NCBI GenBank assembly: GCA_014860745.1
Contig: JACZJC010000046.1
Span: 1-34,822 of the forward strand
Reading direction: 5' to 3'
Source of the DNA: Anaerolineales bacterium
GTDB lineage: Bacteria > Chloroflexota > Anaerolineae > Anaerolineales > Villigracilaceae
Length of the DNA stretch: 34,822 nt
In this document: piece after piece, positions 7,467 to 17,129 of the stretch
Numbering within the stretch: the stretch's first letter is position 1
Layout: each line of letters starts with the position of its first letter
Notes under the pieces: generated by a model
Databases searched by the model: none
Told to the model about the DNA's origin: nothing
What the model saw: only the letters and a program-made list of their open reading frames with translations
Made by a program: the position numbers and the translations under genes

Positions 7467-8102
7467 TCAAGAAATGATATGGTTACGCAGCGCGAGGGTC
7501 ACGGCTTCGGTGCGGCTGGCGACTCCCAGCTTTGAAAGGATGCTACTGACGTGAGATTTGATCGTGGACGGGCTGACGGTCAGCCTGCCTGCGATCTGGG
7601 TATTGCTCAACCCTTCGATCATCAACGCCAGCACATCGCGTTCGCGCTGGGTCAGGTCAAGACCTGGAGCCGGCGGCAGATTGGCGGTCTCCACTAAAGA
7701 CTGGGCAGCTTCGGGGGAGAGAGTGGCGCGTCCGGCGCTTGCAGAACGAATGGCTTTGGCAAGCTCATCGGCTGAAACATCCTTGAGCAGATACCCGATC
7801 GCCCCAGCCTCCAATGCCTTTTTAATAAGGTTGCCCTCTTTGAAGCTGGTCAGCACAATGACCTGCACACCGGGAAACTGCCCGCGGATGCTGCTGGTTA
7901 CAGCCGCCCCGTCCATATCCGGCATGACCATATCCATCAGCACCACATCCGGCTGGATCTCGCCGCAAAGTTTAATTGCGGCCGCTCCGTTTTCAGCCTC
8001 GCCCACCAATTGCAGGTCATCATAAATTTTCAAGAAAGTCGCCAATCCCTTGCGAACCATAATGTGATCGTCAACAAGCATAACGCGAATAGGCCCGGTC
8101 AT
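7467..8102 (-). CDS. NarL/FixJ-type response regulator
   Basis: A 211-aa DNA-binding regulator. The receiver domain (1-120) has the acidic pair D11/D12, phosphoacceptor D57 in 'VVLMDMVMPDMDG', and the conserved Lys in 'GYLLKDVS'. A LuxR-type helix-turn-helix (about 143-205) begins 'LTQRERDVLALMIEG' and has 'NTQIAGRLTVSPSTIKSHV'. The start ATG at 8102 overlaps the kinase stop by ATGA and uses a strong 'aaaggagg' site inside the kinase gene, so the pair is translationally coupled and almost certainly a cognate two-component system. Target genes are not evident from the window. Confidence 0.95.
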   Translation of the reverse strand: MTGPIRVMLVDDHIMVRKGLATFLKIYDDLQLVGEAENGAAAIKLCGEIQPDVVLMDMVMPDMDGAAVTSSIRGQFPGVQVIVLTSFKEGNLIKKALEAGAIGYLLKDVSADELAKAIRSASAGRATLSPEAAQSLVETANLPPAPGLDLTQRERDVLALMIEGLSNTQIAGRLTVSPSTIKSHVSSILSKLGVASRTEAVTLALRNHIIS

Positions 8103-9730
8103 GGGACCTCCTTTTTTTTCATAATTTTCCAGCGCAGGGTTAGTTCGGTGCCTTTTCCCGGCTGGCTTGTGATCGATAATTGCGCTTCCACACCTTCCGC
8201 ATGTTCGCGCATCATACCCAGGCCATAATGGCCGGATTCGCTGTGTCCGGGATCGAACCCTATGCCGTCGTCGCGGATGATCAATTCGATGGAATCCGCT
8301 TCGTGGTTCAGGATGATTTCCACCCGGCCGGCCTGGGCATGTTTGGCGACGTTATTCAACGCTTCCTGGCTTACCCTGTAAACTGCCACCTGGACTTCGG
8401 CAGGCAACACGCCCTCGCCATTCACCGTTACCTGGGCGGGGATGTTGGTGCGCCCAGTGAACGCATTTCCCAACATGCGCAGCAGGTCGCCCAGGTCGGC
8501 ATCGGTCAAGGTGGAGGGGCGGAGTTCAGCCAGCAATGCCCGCATTTCAGCCATCGCGCCGCGGGTCAACCTGCGCAGGTCTTCGAGGGAGCGCCGCGCC
8601 TCCTGCTGGTCGCGGTCCCATAGGCGCGGCAAAACTTCCGCAATGAGACCTGCTGAAAAGAGGGATTGGTTGACAGCATCATGCAGGTCGCGCGCCAGGC
8701 GTTGTCGTTCCTTCAAGACCGCCAGTTCCTGTGCGTGCCCATACAGTTCCGCGTTGATCATCGTAATGGCTGCCTGGTTGGCCACGCTCAACGCCAGGCC
8801 GGCATGATGGGGCGTGAAGAAATTTCTTTTTTCGTGCGCCACGCCCACACCGCCGATGATGCGGCTTTTCACCGCCAGCGGCACCCACATCCATGACCGC
8901 ATCCCGTTAAGCAGCACAGCCGCTTCGCCGCCCAGAAGCCACCGCAGGAATTCCGCCTGCGGGTCATCATTCCAAACATCCGCAATGCGGATGGGATGGT
9001 GCTCGTTGAATAATTTCGACAGGGTTTCGGGTCCGTTCAAGCGAATGCGAACGGGCGGGGATTGTCCCAATTGCGGCGTTCCGCGCATCGCCAGGGTGAT
9101 CAAAGAAGAGTCGTCCAGTGCAAATAACCCGGCATGGTTGTATTCGATGATCCCGCCCAATTGATCGAGGATCAACCCCGGCTGGAGTTCGAGCGTGGAA
9201 GCCAGCGTATGGGAGATTTCCAACAGGGTGGCTTGCTCATGCGAGCGGGTTTCCACCCGCTGCTTGAGGTTATGCTCCGCCTGAATGCGCTTGCTGACAT
9301 CCCGAATAATTCCCAGCAGGCAGGGCCGGCCCTGATAATTAAATAAGGTCACCCGCCACTCGGCATGGAACGCGGAGTTATCCCGGCGCACATGGAAGGC
9401 CCGCGCATCGAACACACCGCCCGATTGCAGCGCGCGGATATATTCACTGAATACAAGCTGGCTGTCGGGGTGAATGCAGGTGATCAGCGGTGATCCAATG
9501 AATTCTTCACGGGGCCAGCCGTGCATGCTGCATGCCGCAGGGTTCGCCTCGATGACAAGTCCGGTATCCAGATCGCTGACGATCAGACCGTCATTGGCTG
9601 ATTCGAATATGCTTTGATACCGCCAGTCCCCCATCTCGGACGGTATTTGGGTCGAGCCTTCCTGCATATGGGTTGCCTCTCGCCTGTAGATAGTGGACCA
9701 AGCCTCAAAATCCATTGGGCTGGCTTCCAC
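8099..9730 (-). CDS. PAS-GAF sensor histidine kinase (HisKA_3 / NarX-LiaS class)
   Basis: A 543-aa soluble kinase. PAS/PAC (about 36-155), a GAF-like domain (about 165-330), a HisKA_3 dimerisation box 'ERQRLARDLHDAVNQ' with phosphorylated H350, and a HATPase domain (about 425-540) showing 'QEALNNVAKHAQA', 'DDGIGFD' and 'GHYGLGMMREHAE'. No transmembrane helix is visible, so it should sense an internal signal. The start at 9730 is a GTG with 'aagga' 6-7 bases upstream; an ATG at 9715 is an alternative that would not change any domain. It phosphorylates the overlapping NarL-type regulator by inference from gene order. The signal is unknown. Confidence 0.93.
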   Translation of the reverse strand: MEASPMDFEAWSTIYRREATHMQEGSTQIPSEMGDWRYQSIFESANDGLIVSDLDTGLVIEANPAACSMHGWPREEFIGSPLITCIHPDSQLVFSEYIRALQSGGVFDARAFHVRRDNSAFHAEWRVTLFNYQGRPCLLGIIRDVSKRIQAEHNLKQRVETRSHEQATLLEISHTLASTLELQPGLILDQLGGIIEYNHAGLFALDDSSLITLAMRGTPQLGQSPPVRIRLNGPETLSKLFNEHHPIRIADVWNDDPQAEFLRWLLGGEAAVLLNGMRSWMWVPLAVKSRIIGGVGVAHEKRNFFTPHHAGLALSVANQAAITMINAELYGHAQELAVLKERQRLARDLHDAVNQSLFSAGLIAEVLPRLWDRDQQEARRSLEDLRRLTRGAMAEMRALLAELRPSTLTDADLGDLLRMLGNAFTGRTNIPAQVTVNGEGVLPAEVQVAVYRVSQEALNNVAKHAQAGRVEIILNHEADSIELIIRDDGIGFDPGHSESGHYGLGMMREHAEGVEAQLSITSQPGKGTELTLRWKIMKKKEVP

Positions 9731-10125
9731 TATTCATCCTTCTATTATTATTTTACTTCAATAAACAAACTGCGTTCCATTCGGTTTTACCGGCCCTAAC
9801 TCGGACAAGCCGAAAAAGTTTTACCGCGAAGCCCGCTAAGAACGCAAAGATTTAAAAGGGTTTCCTTAGCGACCTTCGCGTGCTTAGCGGTTCAAAAATT
9901 CCTGCACAAAAAACAAGGATTTAACTTCTAAGTTCCTAAAGAGCGCTTTATGTTTATTCTTGATATATCCCGCATGGTGAGGCGCTTGTTCTTATTACTC
10001 ATGGACCGGTCGATTAGTGTGTTACACCGTTAAAGGCGTTATCTTGGCTGAGTGAACAGAACAGACCTCCTGCACAAGTCGGCATACTTACACAAAAGGT
10101 CTGATTTTCGACATTAAGCGACTGG
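9731..10125. other. Intergenic region between kinase and SARP regulator
   Basis: These 395 bases contain no convincing gene. They hold the upstream region of the kinase, the palindromic repeat at 9823-9892, and a weak 7-bp inverted repeat (10062-10068 / 10097-10103, 'cagacct' / 'aggtctg') just past the regulator stop. That last repeat lacks a T-run on the minus strand, so I do not call it a terminator. Confidence 0.5.
9823..9892. repeat. Imperfect palindromic intergenic repeat
   Basis: Arms 'accgcgaagcccgctaag' (9823-9840) and 'cttcgcgtgcttagcggt' (9874-9891) are imperfect reverse complements, with internal copies of 'gctaag' and 'cttagc'. It resembles the 'cgctaag / cttcgcg' intergenic palindromes that recur in genomes of this type. 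It could fold into a long hairpin when transcribed. Confidence 0.6.
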
Positions 10126-13100
10126 CTAAACCACTTCCATCATTTCTTTATAAAGCTGGGTCGTTTCCGGTAACGGGGTGGTATCCAGTTCATTTTGCAG
10201 GATCAATTTCAGGTCCGAATAGAGGCGCGAGAGATTGGTGCGGTCGTTCAATGCGGCATAAGCACGCATGGCCTGGCAGTACAAATCTTCATTGAGCGCA
10301 TCGAGTGGGATGGCCCTCTCGAGGTGCGTGATCGCCTTTTTTGGAGATTGGTTCGCAAGATGATACGAAGCCAGTTCCTGCAGCACACCGAGATACGCCT
10401 GGCTCAACCGGCGCCGCTCGTGGAAAACCCATTCGTAATACAGGTTCTGTAGATATTCGCCACGGTATAAAGAGATGGCGTGCTCGAACCATTCTGCGCG
10501 GTTCTTCGGATTGGATGCGGCCCGCGCTTTTGCCAGCGCCGAATCGAATTCATCCACATCGATGGTGAAACGCGCGGAGTCGAGCCGATATTCCCCCACT
10601 TCAACCAAAATCAATCGTGGACTGTCATCACCCGCCTTCAATGCGTTTCGCAAACGCGAAAGGGCGGTATGAAATGCCGTGCGGCTCGTCCGTTCTTTCT
10701 CTCCCCAGATCGCATCGAAGACTTTATCGGCGGGAATTTTTACGCCGCGCATGGTCACGAAATACGCCAGCAGATCCCGTGCCTTCGCGGAAACCCAGCG
10801 TTCCTGCGATACCTCTTCGCCGTTCAAAACCACCCGAAAATTTCCAAAGCATTGCACCTGAACGGAATAACTGTTCTGGATGGAGACTTGCGCATTTTGT
10901 TTTTCGGGCAGGTTCTCCAGCACACGCTCCAGGAAGGGACTCTTCTCCCCCGCGCGACTCAAGGCTTCGGCCACGATCTGCGAGCGGATGCCCTGGTCGA
11001 GAAATAGCTGAAAGGCGCGCGATGCCTCGATGAGATGAAGCGCCTTACGCGCATATTCCAATCCGCTTTCTTTTCGTTTTGTTGCAAGATGAATATAAGC
11101 CAGTCCGAAATATACCATCGCCAGCGGAATGCGGAACTGCCTGCGTTCGCCCGCTTCGATCAATTGTTCAAAAAGTGTTTCGGCCTTTTCCAGTTGACCG
11201 TTTTCCAGCGCAACATCCGCAAGCACACTTCGGCAGACATAGGCCTCATAGGTATCGGGGTTGCCCGTATAAGACCACAATACACCCTCCGCCAGTTGAC
11301 GCGCTTCGTCCACACGTCCCTGCCCGCAAAGGTTATAGGCAAGAAACCCCGTTGCCATGAGCTGCTCGTACGAAGCCAGGCCAAGCTGCTGGCCGATCTC
11401 CATGCCCTGGCGCAGCGAAGTTTCTGCACGCGCCGTTTCGCCCATACGCGTCAATACATTCCCCAGGGCCGTGTACGCGCTTGGCAGTAATTCCTTTAAA
11501 TGAAGGGTCTGCGCAATTTGCAATCCCCGTTCGGCATATTGCAAAGCTTTGTCCAATTCGCGCCAATATAAAAATGGAGTCACAAGTGAAATATAAGCCT
11601 GCGCCGCGATCGGAGAAAATTCTTCCGGGGCGATCTGCAAGGCTTCCTGACAATATCGTACCGTCGCCTGCGGGTCGCCGTGCCACCAGCAGATCTGCCC
11701 CAACGACTGTAAAAAATTCGCCCGCGATAATGCGCTGATTTTATCCTCGGCAAGGCGCGCCTCCTCCACCGCTTGTTCCGCAATTTCGCGGCCTTTGTCC
11801 ATGCCGGTGAGAAAGCCGGCGCTCTTTGCCAATGCCATCAAAGCTTCGGCGCGCGCGGCGTGATCGATATCGGCAAAGGATAATGCTTCGGTGGATAACG
11901 TCTCCGCCTGGCGGTAATGCCCCTGCGCGCGGTTCACTTCCGCAAGGCGTGTTAACGCGCGGCAGACTCCGCTCGGATCATTTTGCAAAGCAAAAGAAGA
12001 ACGCGCATCTTCAAATGCAGAAATTGCCGCACCCATTTGACCCAATCGAAACAAGGCGTTTCCATGCGCCAGTAATAACTCAGGGCTCGCCTTCAACGTG
12101 TCCGCGGGCAATGCGCTCAAATAGCGATGCAGGACTTCGACACGCCCGCGTTCGACATAATCGGAGGCGAAGATGGAAACCACGCGCGCGGCGGATTCAA
12201 AATCACGGGCATTGATGTAATGCGCGAACGAGACTTCCAACTCGCCCCGCGACTCGTAATGCGCGCCTGCGCTTCTTTCCAGGCCGGCAATTGATTCCGT
12301 TTCGACGCGCTGGATTCGGCTAAGGAGAAATTCACGGAAGAGGTAATGGTAGCGATACCATTTCTTTTGCGAATCCAAACTTGCCACAAAAAGATTCTGC
12401 TTCTCCAACCCCTCCAAAATGGACTGGGCATTCTGCACATTCGCCACCGCATTACACGCGGACGCATCCATCTGCTGAAGAATGGAGGTGCGCAACAAAA
12501 ATTCCTGAATATCCTCGGGAAGCCGTTTGAAGACTTCATCGGCAAGATAATCGAAGACGAATTGCTGGGAGCCGCTCAACCCCGAAAGCATGGCGTTGAC
12601 GTCCTCCGCGCCGCGCCCGCTCAACGAAGAGCGGACGATCTGCAATGCCGCCACCCAGCCTTCGGTCTTTTCACTTAATAAGCTCAAACTTTCGCTGGAA
12701 AGTTCGGGGAGGTCGGAACCCATCCACCTCGTTACCTCGTCTTCGCGAAAGCGCAGGGAGGAGGCGCGCAGTTCCGCCAGTTGACCGCGGGCGCGCAAGC
12801 GGGCGAGTGCAAAGGGCGGGTCTACGCGGGTGGAAAGAATGAGGCGCAAACCTTCGGGCGCATTCTCGAGCAGAAAATCTACAAGCTGGTGGACGACGGG
12901 GCTGGCCACGTAGTGGTAATCTTCGAGGACGATCAGCCAGGGGGTTTCGATCTGGTCGGCGAGTTCGTTGATGAGCACAGTGAGAACGCGCTGCGGGGAA
13001 ATGGTCGCTTCGGCGCTGTCCAAAAGCGATTGTGCGGTCTGGCCGACGGCGCGGGTTAATGTCTCCGGAGCGCGCTTCATGCTGCGCAGTGATTCGATCA

Positions 13101-13347
13101 GGTAGGTGAGGAAAACAGCCGGGTCAGAATCCTGTGCATCGAGGGTGTACCAGGCAAAGGGTCGGTTCGAGGCGTTGATAAAGTCGGCAAGCAGGGTCGT
13201 TTTTCCGTATCCTGCCGGAGCGGAGAGCAGAGTCAGCCGTTTGTCTGAATTCGATTCAATCCAATCTAAAAGTCGTGGGCGGGGGAGCAGGTCAGGGCGG
13301 GCGCGGGGGACGAGGAATTTTGTACGAAGGAGGATGGAGGGCTTCAT
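10126..13347 (-). CDS. MalT-like STAND NTPase transcriptional activator with SARP/BTAD C-terminus
   Basis: A 1073-aa regulator. The N-terminal NTPase has a Walker A 'APAGYGKT' at about 43-50 and a Walker B-like 'WLIVLEDYH'. The middle (about 400-800) is a long array of TPR-like helical repeats ('ALGNVLTRMGETARAETSL' is typical). The C-terminus holds a winged-helix DNA-binding domain (about 820-910, 'VQCFGNFRVVLNGEEV...WVSAKARDLLAYF') followed by a bacterial transcriptional activation (BTAD) domain to the end. STAND regulators of this type bind an inducer and ATP, oligomerise and activate nearby genes. The ATG at 13347 starts at the family-typical 'LLRTKFLVPR' segment but has no clear ribosome site. 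It is divergent from the peptide/amide importer operon, its likely target. Confidence 0.9.
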   Translation of the reverse strand: MKPSILLRTKFLVPRARPDLLPRPRLLDWIESNSDKRLTLLSAPAGYGKTTLLADFINASNRPFAWYTLDAQDSDPAVFLTYLIESLRSMKRAPETLTRAVGQTAQSLLDSAEATISPQRVLTVLINELADQIETPWLIVLEDYHYVASPVVHQLVDFLLENAPEGLRLILSTRVDPPFALARLRARGQLAELRASSLRFREDEVTRWMGSDLPELSSESLSLLSEKTEGWVAALQIVRSSLSGRGAEDVNAMLSGLSGSQQFVFDYLADEVFKRLPEDIQEFLLRTSILQQMDASACNAVANVQNAQSILEGLEKQNLFVASLDSQKKWYRYHYLFREFLLSRIQRVETESIAGLERSAGAHYESRGELEVSFAHYINARDFESAARVVSIFASDYVERGRVEVLHRYLSALPADTLKASPELLLAHGNALFRLGQMGAAISAFEDARSSFALQNDPSGVCRALTRLAEVNRAQGHYRQAETLSTEALSFADIDHAARAEALMALAKSAGFLTGMDKGREIAEQAVEEARLAEDKISALSRANFLQSLGQICWWHGDPQATVRYCQEALQIAPEEFSPIAAQAYISLVTPFLYWRELDKALQYAERGLQIAQTLHLKELLPSAYTALGNVLTRMGETARAETSLRQGMEIGQQLGLASYEQLMATGFLAYNLCGQGRVDEARQLAEGVLWSYTGNPDTYEAYVCRSVLADVALENGQLEKAETLFEQLIEAGERRQFRIPLAMVYFGLAYIHLATKRKESGLEYARKALHLIEASRAFQLFLDQGIRSQIVAEALSRAGEKSPFLERVLENLPEKQNAQVSIQNSYSVQVQCFGNFRVVLNGEEVSQERWVSAKARDLLAYFVTMRGVKIPADKVFDAIWGEKERTSRTAFHTALSRLRNALKAGDDSPRLILVEVGEYRLDSARFTIDVDEFDSALAKARAASNPKNRAEWFEHAISLYRGEYLQNLYYEWVFHERRRLSQAYLGVLQELASYHLANQSPKKAITHLERAIPLDALNEDLYCQAMRAYAALNDRTNLSRLYSDLKLILQNELDTTPLPETTQLYKEMMEVV

Positions 13348-13360
13348 AATTGATTGGACC

Positions 13361-13391
13361 GCAGACCACAGACTGCGGATGGATGGTCTGC
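13361..13391. promoter_or_regulatory. Inverted repeat in the divergent regulator/importer intergenic region
   Basis: 'gcagacc' (13361-13367) and 'ggtctgc' (13385-13391) are perfect reverse complements separated by 17 bases, between the start of the SARP regulator and the start of the binding protein. The position suits an operator shared by the two divergent genes. It could also be a remnant of a dispersed repeat; no clear -10/-35 pair was found. Confidence 0.35.
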
Positions 13392-13502
13392 AGTTGGCGG
13401 TCGTTGGCGTTATTATAGTCGTGCGGATGGACAATCTGCAAACTTTTTGCAAATGCATCGTGCTACCATTGACACTACCCAAATGTCTTGAGAGGAGAAA
13501 CT

Positions 13503-15152
13503 ATGAAACGTTTTACCCTGTTCGTGTCCCTGATTGTTGCGCTTTCGCTGATCTTGAGCGCATGCGCGCCCGCCGCCAGCGAAGCCGCCACGGAACCAGC
13601 CGTGACCGAGGCTCCCGCCGAATCCCAGCCGACGGAACCGCCGGCCCCGGCGGTGTTGAAAATTGCAAATACCGCCAATATCACCACCTGGGATCCAATC
13701 GCCTCGTTCTCGACCGAGGCTTCGTACCTTGCCAATGTGTATGAGCAATTGCTGCGGATCAACCCGCCCGGTTCTCCGGAAGCCTACACGCCCCTGCTTG
13801 CTGAAAGTTGGGAAGTGAGCGATGACGGCCTGGCTTACACGTTCAACCTTCGCGAGGGAGTCAAGTTCCATGACGGCGAAGCAATGAATGCCGATGCCGT
13901 GAAGAAGTCGATTGATGCCGCGGTGGAACGCTCCGGCGCTTCGTTCATCTGGCTCCCGCTGGATAACGTGGAAGTGGTGGACGACTCGACCGTGAAGTTC
14001 AACCTTAAGTGGGCCGCCCCCGTTGATTTGATCGCCTCATCGCTCTACGGAGCCTGGATCGTCAGCCCGAAGGCGCTCGAAGCTGGTGCGGCAGATGAAA
14101 CCTTCTGGGCGGACGGTAAGAGCTATGGCACGGGTCCGTACATGGTGGAATCCTATACTCCTGATGCCGAGATCGTCTTTACCCAGAACACGGAATATTG
14201 GGGCGGCTGGAATGATGGTCAGTACGAAAAGGTGGTTGTATCCATTGTCCCCGAAGCAACGACCCGTCAGCAAATGCTCGAAGGCGGTGAAGTGGATCTT
14301 GCCACGGCATTGCCCGTGGAAAACCTCGCCACGTTCGAAAGCGACTCCAATTACACCGTGTATAAGGAGCCTTCCTTCTTCAACTACCTTGGCTTCTTCA
14401 ACACCCTGAAGAAACCGCTGGATGATGTCAAAGTTCGACAGGCACTTTCATATGCCATCCCCTACGATGACATTATTGCCATCGGCGCAAAGGGACTCGG
14501 GACCCAAAGCTACGGCCCAGTGCCTGCCGGCGTATTCCCATGGGACGACAGCGTCTTCCGTTATTCGTACGATCTGGACAAAGCCAAGGCTTTGTTAAAG
14601 GAAGCCGGTTATGAGAACGGCGGCTTCAGCATCCGCCTGACCTATGCCTCGGAGAATGCCACCGAAGAAGCCTTTGCCCCGCTCATCAAGGATTCGTTCG
14701 CGCAAATCGGCGTGGATGTGACCATCGAGCCGCTGGCATTCGGTCAGCAGTGGGAACTCGCCAAGACCGACCCCGCCAACGCGCAGGATATGTTCCTCCT
14801 GCTGTACTGGCCCACCTATTCGGACGCAGGCGCGGACAATATGTGGTCCATGTTCTATGCAGGTGCGGAGCCTCCTTATCTCAATGTGACCAAGTTCAAC
14901 CTGTCCTATTGGAAGAACGACGAATACAACGCATTGATGGATGTGGCCGGCGCGATCACTGCCACCGATTACGAAGGCTCCAAGGCCAAGTATGTGGAGG
15001 CGAATAAGCTCCTGGTGGAAGAAGCCCCTGCCGTGTTCTTCTTCGACACCATGGCGGTGTTCGTTGTGCCAAACCGCATCGAAGGCTTCAAGTACAACCT
15101 CAACTACCCCTTCGTACATTTCTTCTTCTATGAGCTAAGGTCCGTGCAATAG
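13503..15152 (+). CDS. Family 5 extracellular solute-binding lipoprotein (Opp/Dpp type)
   Basis: A 549-aa substrate-binding protein of the SBP_bac_5 family. The signal sequence ends 'LILSAC' with the lipobox Cys at about residue 21, followed by an Ala/Glu/Pro/Thr-rich tether (to about 55). The body shows family hallmarks: 'ANITTWDPIASF', 'ESWEVSDDGLAYTFNLREGVKFHDG' split over 110-135, and the C-terminal 'YVEANKLLVEEAPAVFFF'. It captures oligopeptides or related compounds outside the membrane and delivers them to the permeases. The ATG at 13503 has 'aggag' 6 bases upstream. It is the first gene of the importer operon and is separated from the permease by a strong hairpin. Confidence 0.93.
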   Translation: MKRFTLFVSLIVALSLILSACAPAASEAATEPAVTEAPAESQPTEPPAPAVLKIANTANITTWDPIASFSTEASYLANVYEQLLRINPPGSPEAYTPLLAESWEVSDDGLAYTFNLREGVKFHDGEAMNADAVKKSIDAAVERSGASFIWLPLDNVEVVDDSTVKFNLKWAAPVDLIASSLYGAWIVSPKALEAGAADETFWADGKSYGTGPYMVESYTPDAEIVFTQNTEYWGGWNDGQYEKVVVSIVPEATTRQQMLEGGEVDLATALPVENLATFESDSNYTVYKEPSFFNYLGFFNTLKKPLDDVKVRQALSYAIPYDDIIAIGAKGLGTQSYGPVPAGVFPWDDSVFRYSYDLDKAKALLKEAGYENGGFSIRLTYASENATEEAFAPLIKDSFAQIGVDVTIEPLAFGQQWELAKTDPANAQDMFLLLYWPTYSDAGADNMWSMFYAGAEPPYLNVTKFNLSYWKNDEYNALMDVAGAITATDYEGSKAKYVEANKLLVEEAPAVFFFDTMAVFVVPNRIEGFKYNLNYPFVHFFFYELRSVQ

Positions 15153-15166
15153 AATTGCGTAATCTT

Positions 15167-15214
15167 CCCTCACCCCTTGCCCCTCTCCCGCCGGGAGAGG
15201 GGTTGGGGTGAGGG
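15167..15214. repeat. 24-bp-armed hairpin between binding protein and permease genes
   Basis: Left arm 15167-15190 and right arm 15191-15214 ('ccctcacccc...ctctcccg' / 'cgggagag...ggggtgaggg') pair almost completely. The right arm contains the 'gaggg' that serves as ribosome site for the permease ATG at 15223. There is no strong U-tract after it. It may protect the upstream mRNA end and lower permease translation. Confidence 0.8.
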
Positions 15215-15222
15215 TTTTATTC

Positions 15223-16245
15223 ATGCAAAGACTCGAATTCATCCTCCGCCGCCTGCTGACCTCCCTGTTCGTTTTAGTGGGAGTCTCGATCATCACGTTT
15301 GCCATCGCGCGCGTGGTGCCGAACAACGCCGCCGCCATGTATATCGGTCCCAAGGCGCGGCAGGAAGACATCGACCGGGTCACCAAACAGCTTGGGCTCG
15401 ATAAACCGCTCCCCGTGCAATATCTCATTTACATGCAGGAACTCACGCGCGGCGACCTCGGCACCTCCATCGCCACCAAACGTCCCGTCACTCAGGAACT
15501 TACCGGCCGTCTCCCCGCCACACTGGAATTGCTTCTCTTTGGCATGTTCCTTGCCGCCATCATCGGTATTCCGCTGGGCGTGTTGAGCGCCCGTTCGCAA
15601 GGCAAACTTCTCGATGTGGCCGTCCGCATGCTTTCCATCGTTGGTGTTTCGATGCCCGCATTCTTTCTCGGACTTATCCTTCAAATTATTTTCTTTCGCA
15701 ACCTGGACATCCTTCCCCTCGCCGGGCGGGTGGATGCAGATCTAAGATTCACGAATCCGCTCACCCCGATCACCAATTTTCTCCTGCTCGATTCATTCTT
15801 AACCGCTAACTGGGTCACTCTTAAGGATGCTTTTCTACACCTCATCCTTCCCGCTGTCACCCTCGCCGCCTACCCAACCGGTCTCATCGCCCGCATGACC
15901 CGTGCCGCCATGCTCGAAACCCTCGAACAGGATTACATCCGCACGGCGCGGGCGTACGGCATCAAACAGCACATCATCATCTATCAGTACGCGCTCAAGA
16001 ATGCTGTCAGCCCCACACTGACGGTGCTCGGTCTCACTTTCGCATTTGCGCTCACCGGCACCTTCTTCGTCGAGATCATTTTCAATTGGCCGGGGCTGGG
16101 ATTGTTCACCGTACGTTCCCTGTTGAGCCTCGACTATCCCGCCATCATGGGCATGACCCTCTTTGGCGCGACAGGCTATGTGTTGATCAACCTGATCGTG
16201 GATATTGTCCAGACCTGGGTTGACCCGCGAGTAAGTTTGAAATGA
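15223..16245 (+). CDS. Dipeptide/oligopeptide ABC transporter permease, DppB/OppB type
   Basis: A 340-aa inner membrane permease. The N-terminus 'QRLEFILRRLLTSLFVLVGV' followed by a ~80-residue external loop with 'LGLDKPLPVQYLIYM' and 'GDLGTSI' is typical of DppB. About six helices follow, and the EAA-type cytoplasmic loop lies near 'TARAYGIKQHIIIYQYALKNA' (split over 245-270). It forms the channel with the DppC-type subunit. The ATG at 15223 is chosen over a GTG at 15208 that lies within the hairpin. The stop overlaps the next start by ATGA. Confidence 0.94.
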   Translation: MQRLEFILRRLLTSLFVLVGVSIITFAIARVVPNNAAAMYIGPKARQEDIDRVTKQLGLDKPLPVQYLIYMQELTRGDLGTSIATKRPVTQELTGRLPATLELLLFGMFLAAIIGIPLGVLSARSQGKLLDVAVRMLSIVGVSMPAFFLGLILQIIFFRNLDILPLAGRVDADLRFTNPLTPITNFLLLDSFLTANWVTLKDAFLHLILPAVTLAAYPTGLIARMTRAAMLETLEQDYIRTARAYGIKQHIIIYQYALKNAVSPTLTVLGLTFAFALTGTFFVEIIFNWPGLGLFTVRSLLSLDYPAIMGMTLFGATGYVLINLIVDIVQTWVDPRVSLK

Positions 16246-17129
16246 CCATTCCTGCCATCCCCACCCTCGATATTGAATCCACCCGCACCTGGCGGCATGT
16301 GGTCTCAGTCATAGTCCGTGACCCGCTCTCGCTGGCCAGCCTTATCATCATTGTGGCTTTCATTTTGATGGCTGTCTTTGCAAATCAGATCGCTCCTTAT
16401 CCGGAACAGGGCGCAGGCAAAACGAACGCCGCCAATACCATGGCTCCGCCTTCCGCAGATAATCTCTTCGGCGCGGATAAACTCGGCCGCGATGTGTTGA
16501 GCCGCGTTATTGTGGGCGCACGCTCGGCATTGATCATTCCCATCTTTGTTGTTGTGTTTGCGGTTCTGCTCGGCGCGCCGCTGGGAGCGTTGGCGGGTTA
16601 TAAAGGCGGCTGGGTGGATGAAGTCATCATGCGCATTACAGATTTATTTCTGGCATTCCCATCCTTATTGTTGGCGATGGCGATTGCCTTTGCCCTTGGC
16701 CGCGGTCTCGATAAAGCCGCGATTGCGCTCATTATCTCGTGGTGGCCGTGGTATACGCGCATCGCGCGAGGTGTGGCGGTCGGCTTGAGGGAGAGATATT
16801 TTGTTGAGGCCGCGCAGGCTGCGGGTGTGAGCGACGCGGTCATCATCTTCCGTCATATTTTGCCAAATACGATTTCACCGATCCTTGTGCAGGCAACGGT
16901 GGACATGGGGACAGTCATCCTTGCAATGGGCGGACTTGCCTTTCTTGGGCTGGGTACCCAGCCGCCCGCGCCCGATTGGGGTTTGATGGTAAGCGAGGGA
17001 CGCACGTATATGCTCAATCAATGGTGGATCGCGACTTATCCCGGTCTGGCGATCTTCATTGTGGTGCTGGCCTTCAATCTGCTGGGTGATACATTGCGCG
17101 ATATCTTCGACCCGAGGCAATACAGATGA
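16242..17129 (+). CDS. Dipeptide/oligopeptide ABC transporter permease, DppC/OppC type
   Basis: A 295-aa membrane protein. The N-terminal cytoplasmic segment and first helix (about 30-48) are followed by 'LFGADKLGRDVLSRVIVGAR', a hallmark of DppC proteins. Five further helices follow, including the EAA loop near 'RERYFVEAAQAAGVSDAVI'. It ends with the characteristic 'LLGDTLRDIFDPR'. It pairs with the DppB-type subunit. The start overlaps the previous stop (ATGA) and the stop overlaps the next start (ATGA), so translation of the three genes is coupled. Confidence 0.95.
   Translation: MTIPAIPTLDIESTRTWRHVVSVIVRDPLSLASLIIIVAFILMAVFANQIAPYPEQGAGKTNAANTMAPPSADNLFGADKLGRDVLSRVIVGARSALIIPIFVVVFAVLLGAPLGALAGYKGGWVDEVIMRITDLFLAFPSLLLAMAIAFALGRGLDKAAIALIISWWPWYTRIARGVAVGLRERYFVEAAQAAGVSDAVIIFRHILPNTISPILVQATVDMGTVILAMGGLAFLGLGTQPPAPDWGLMVSEGRTYMLNQWWIATYPGLAIFIVVLAFNLLGDTLRDIFDPRQYR

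Noticed and set aside
10062-10103. A 7-bp inverted repeat as terminator of the SARP regulator.
   Set aside because: The loop is 28 bases and no T-run follows on the minus strand.
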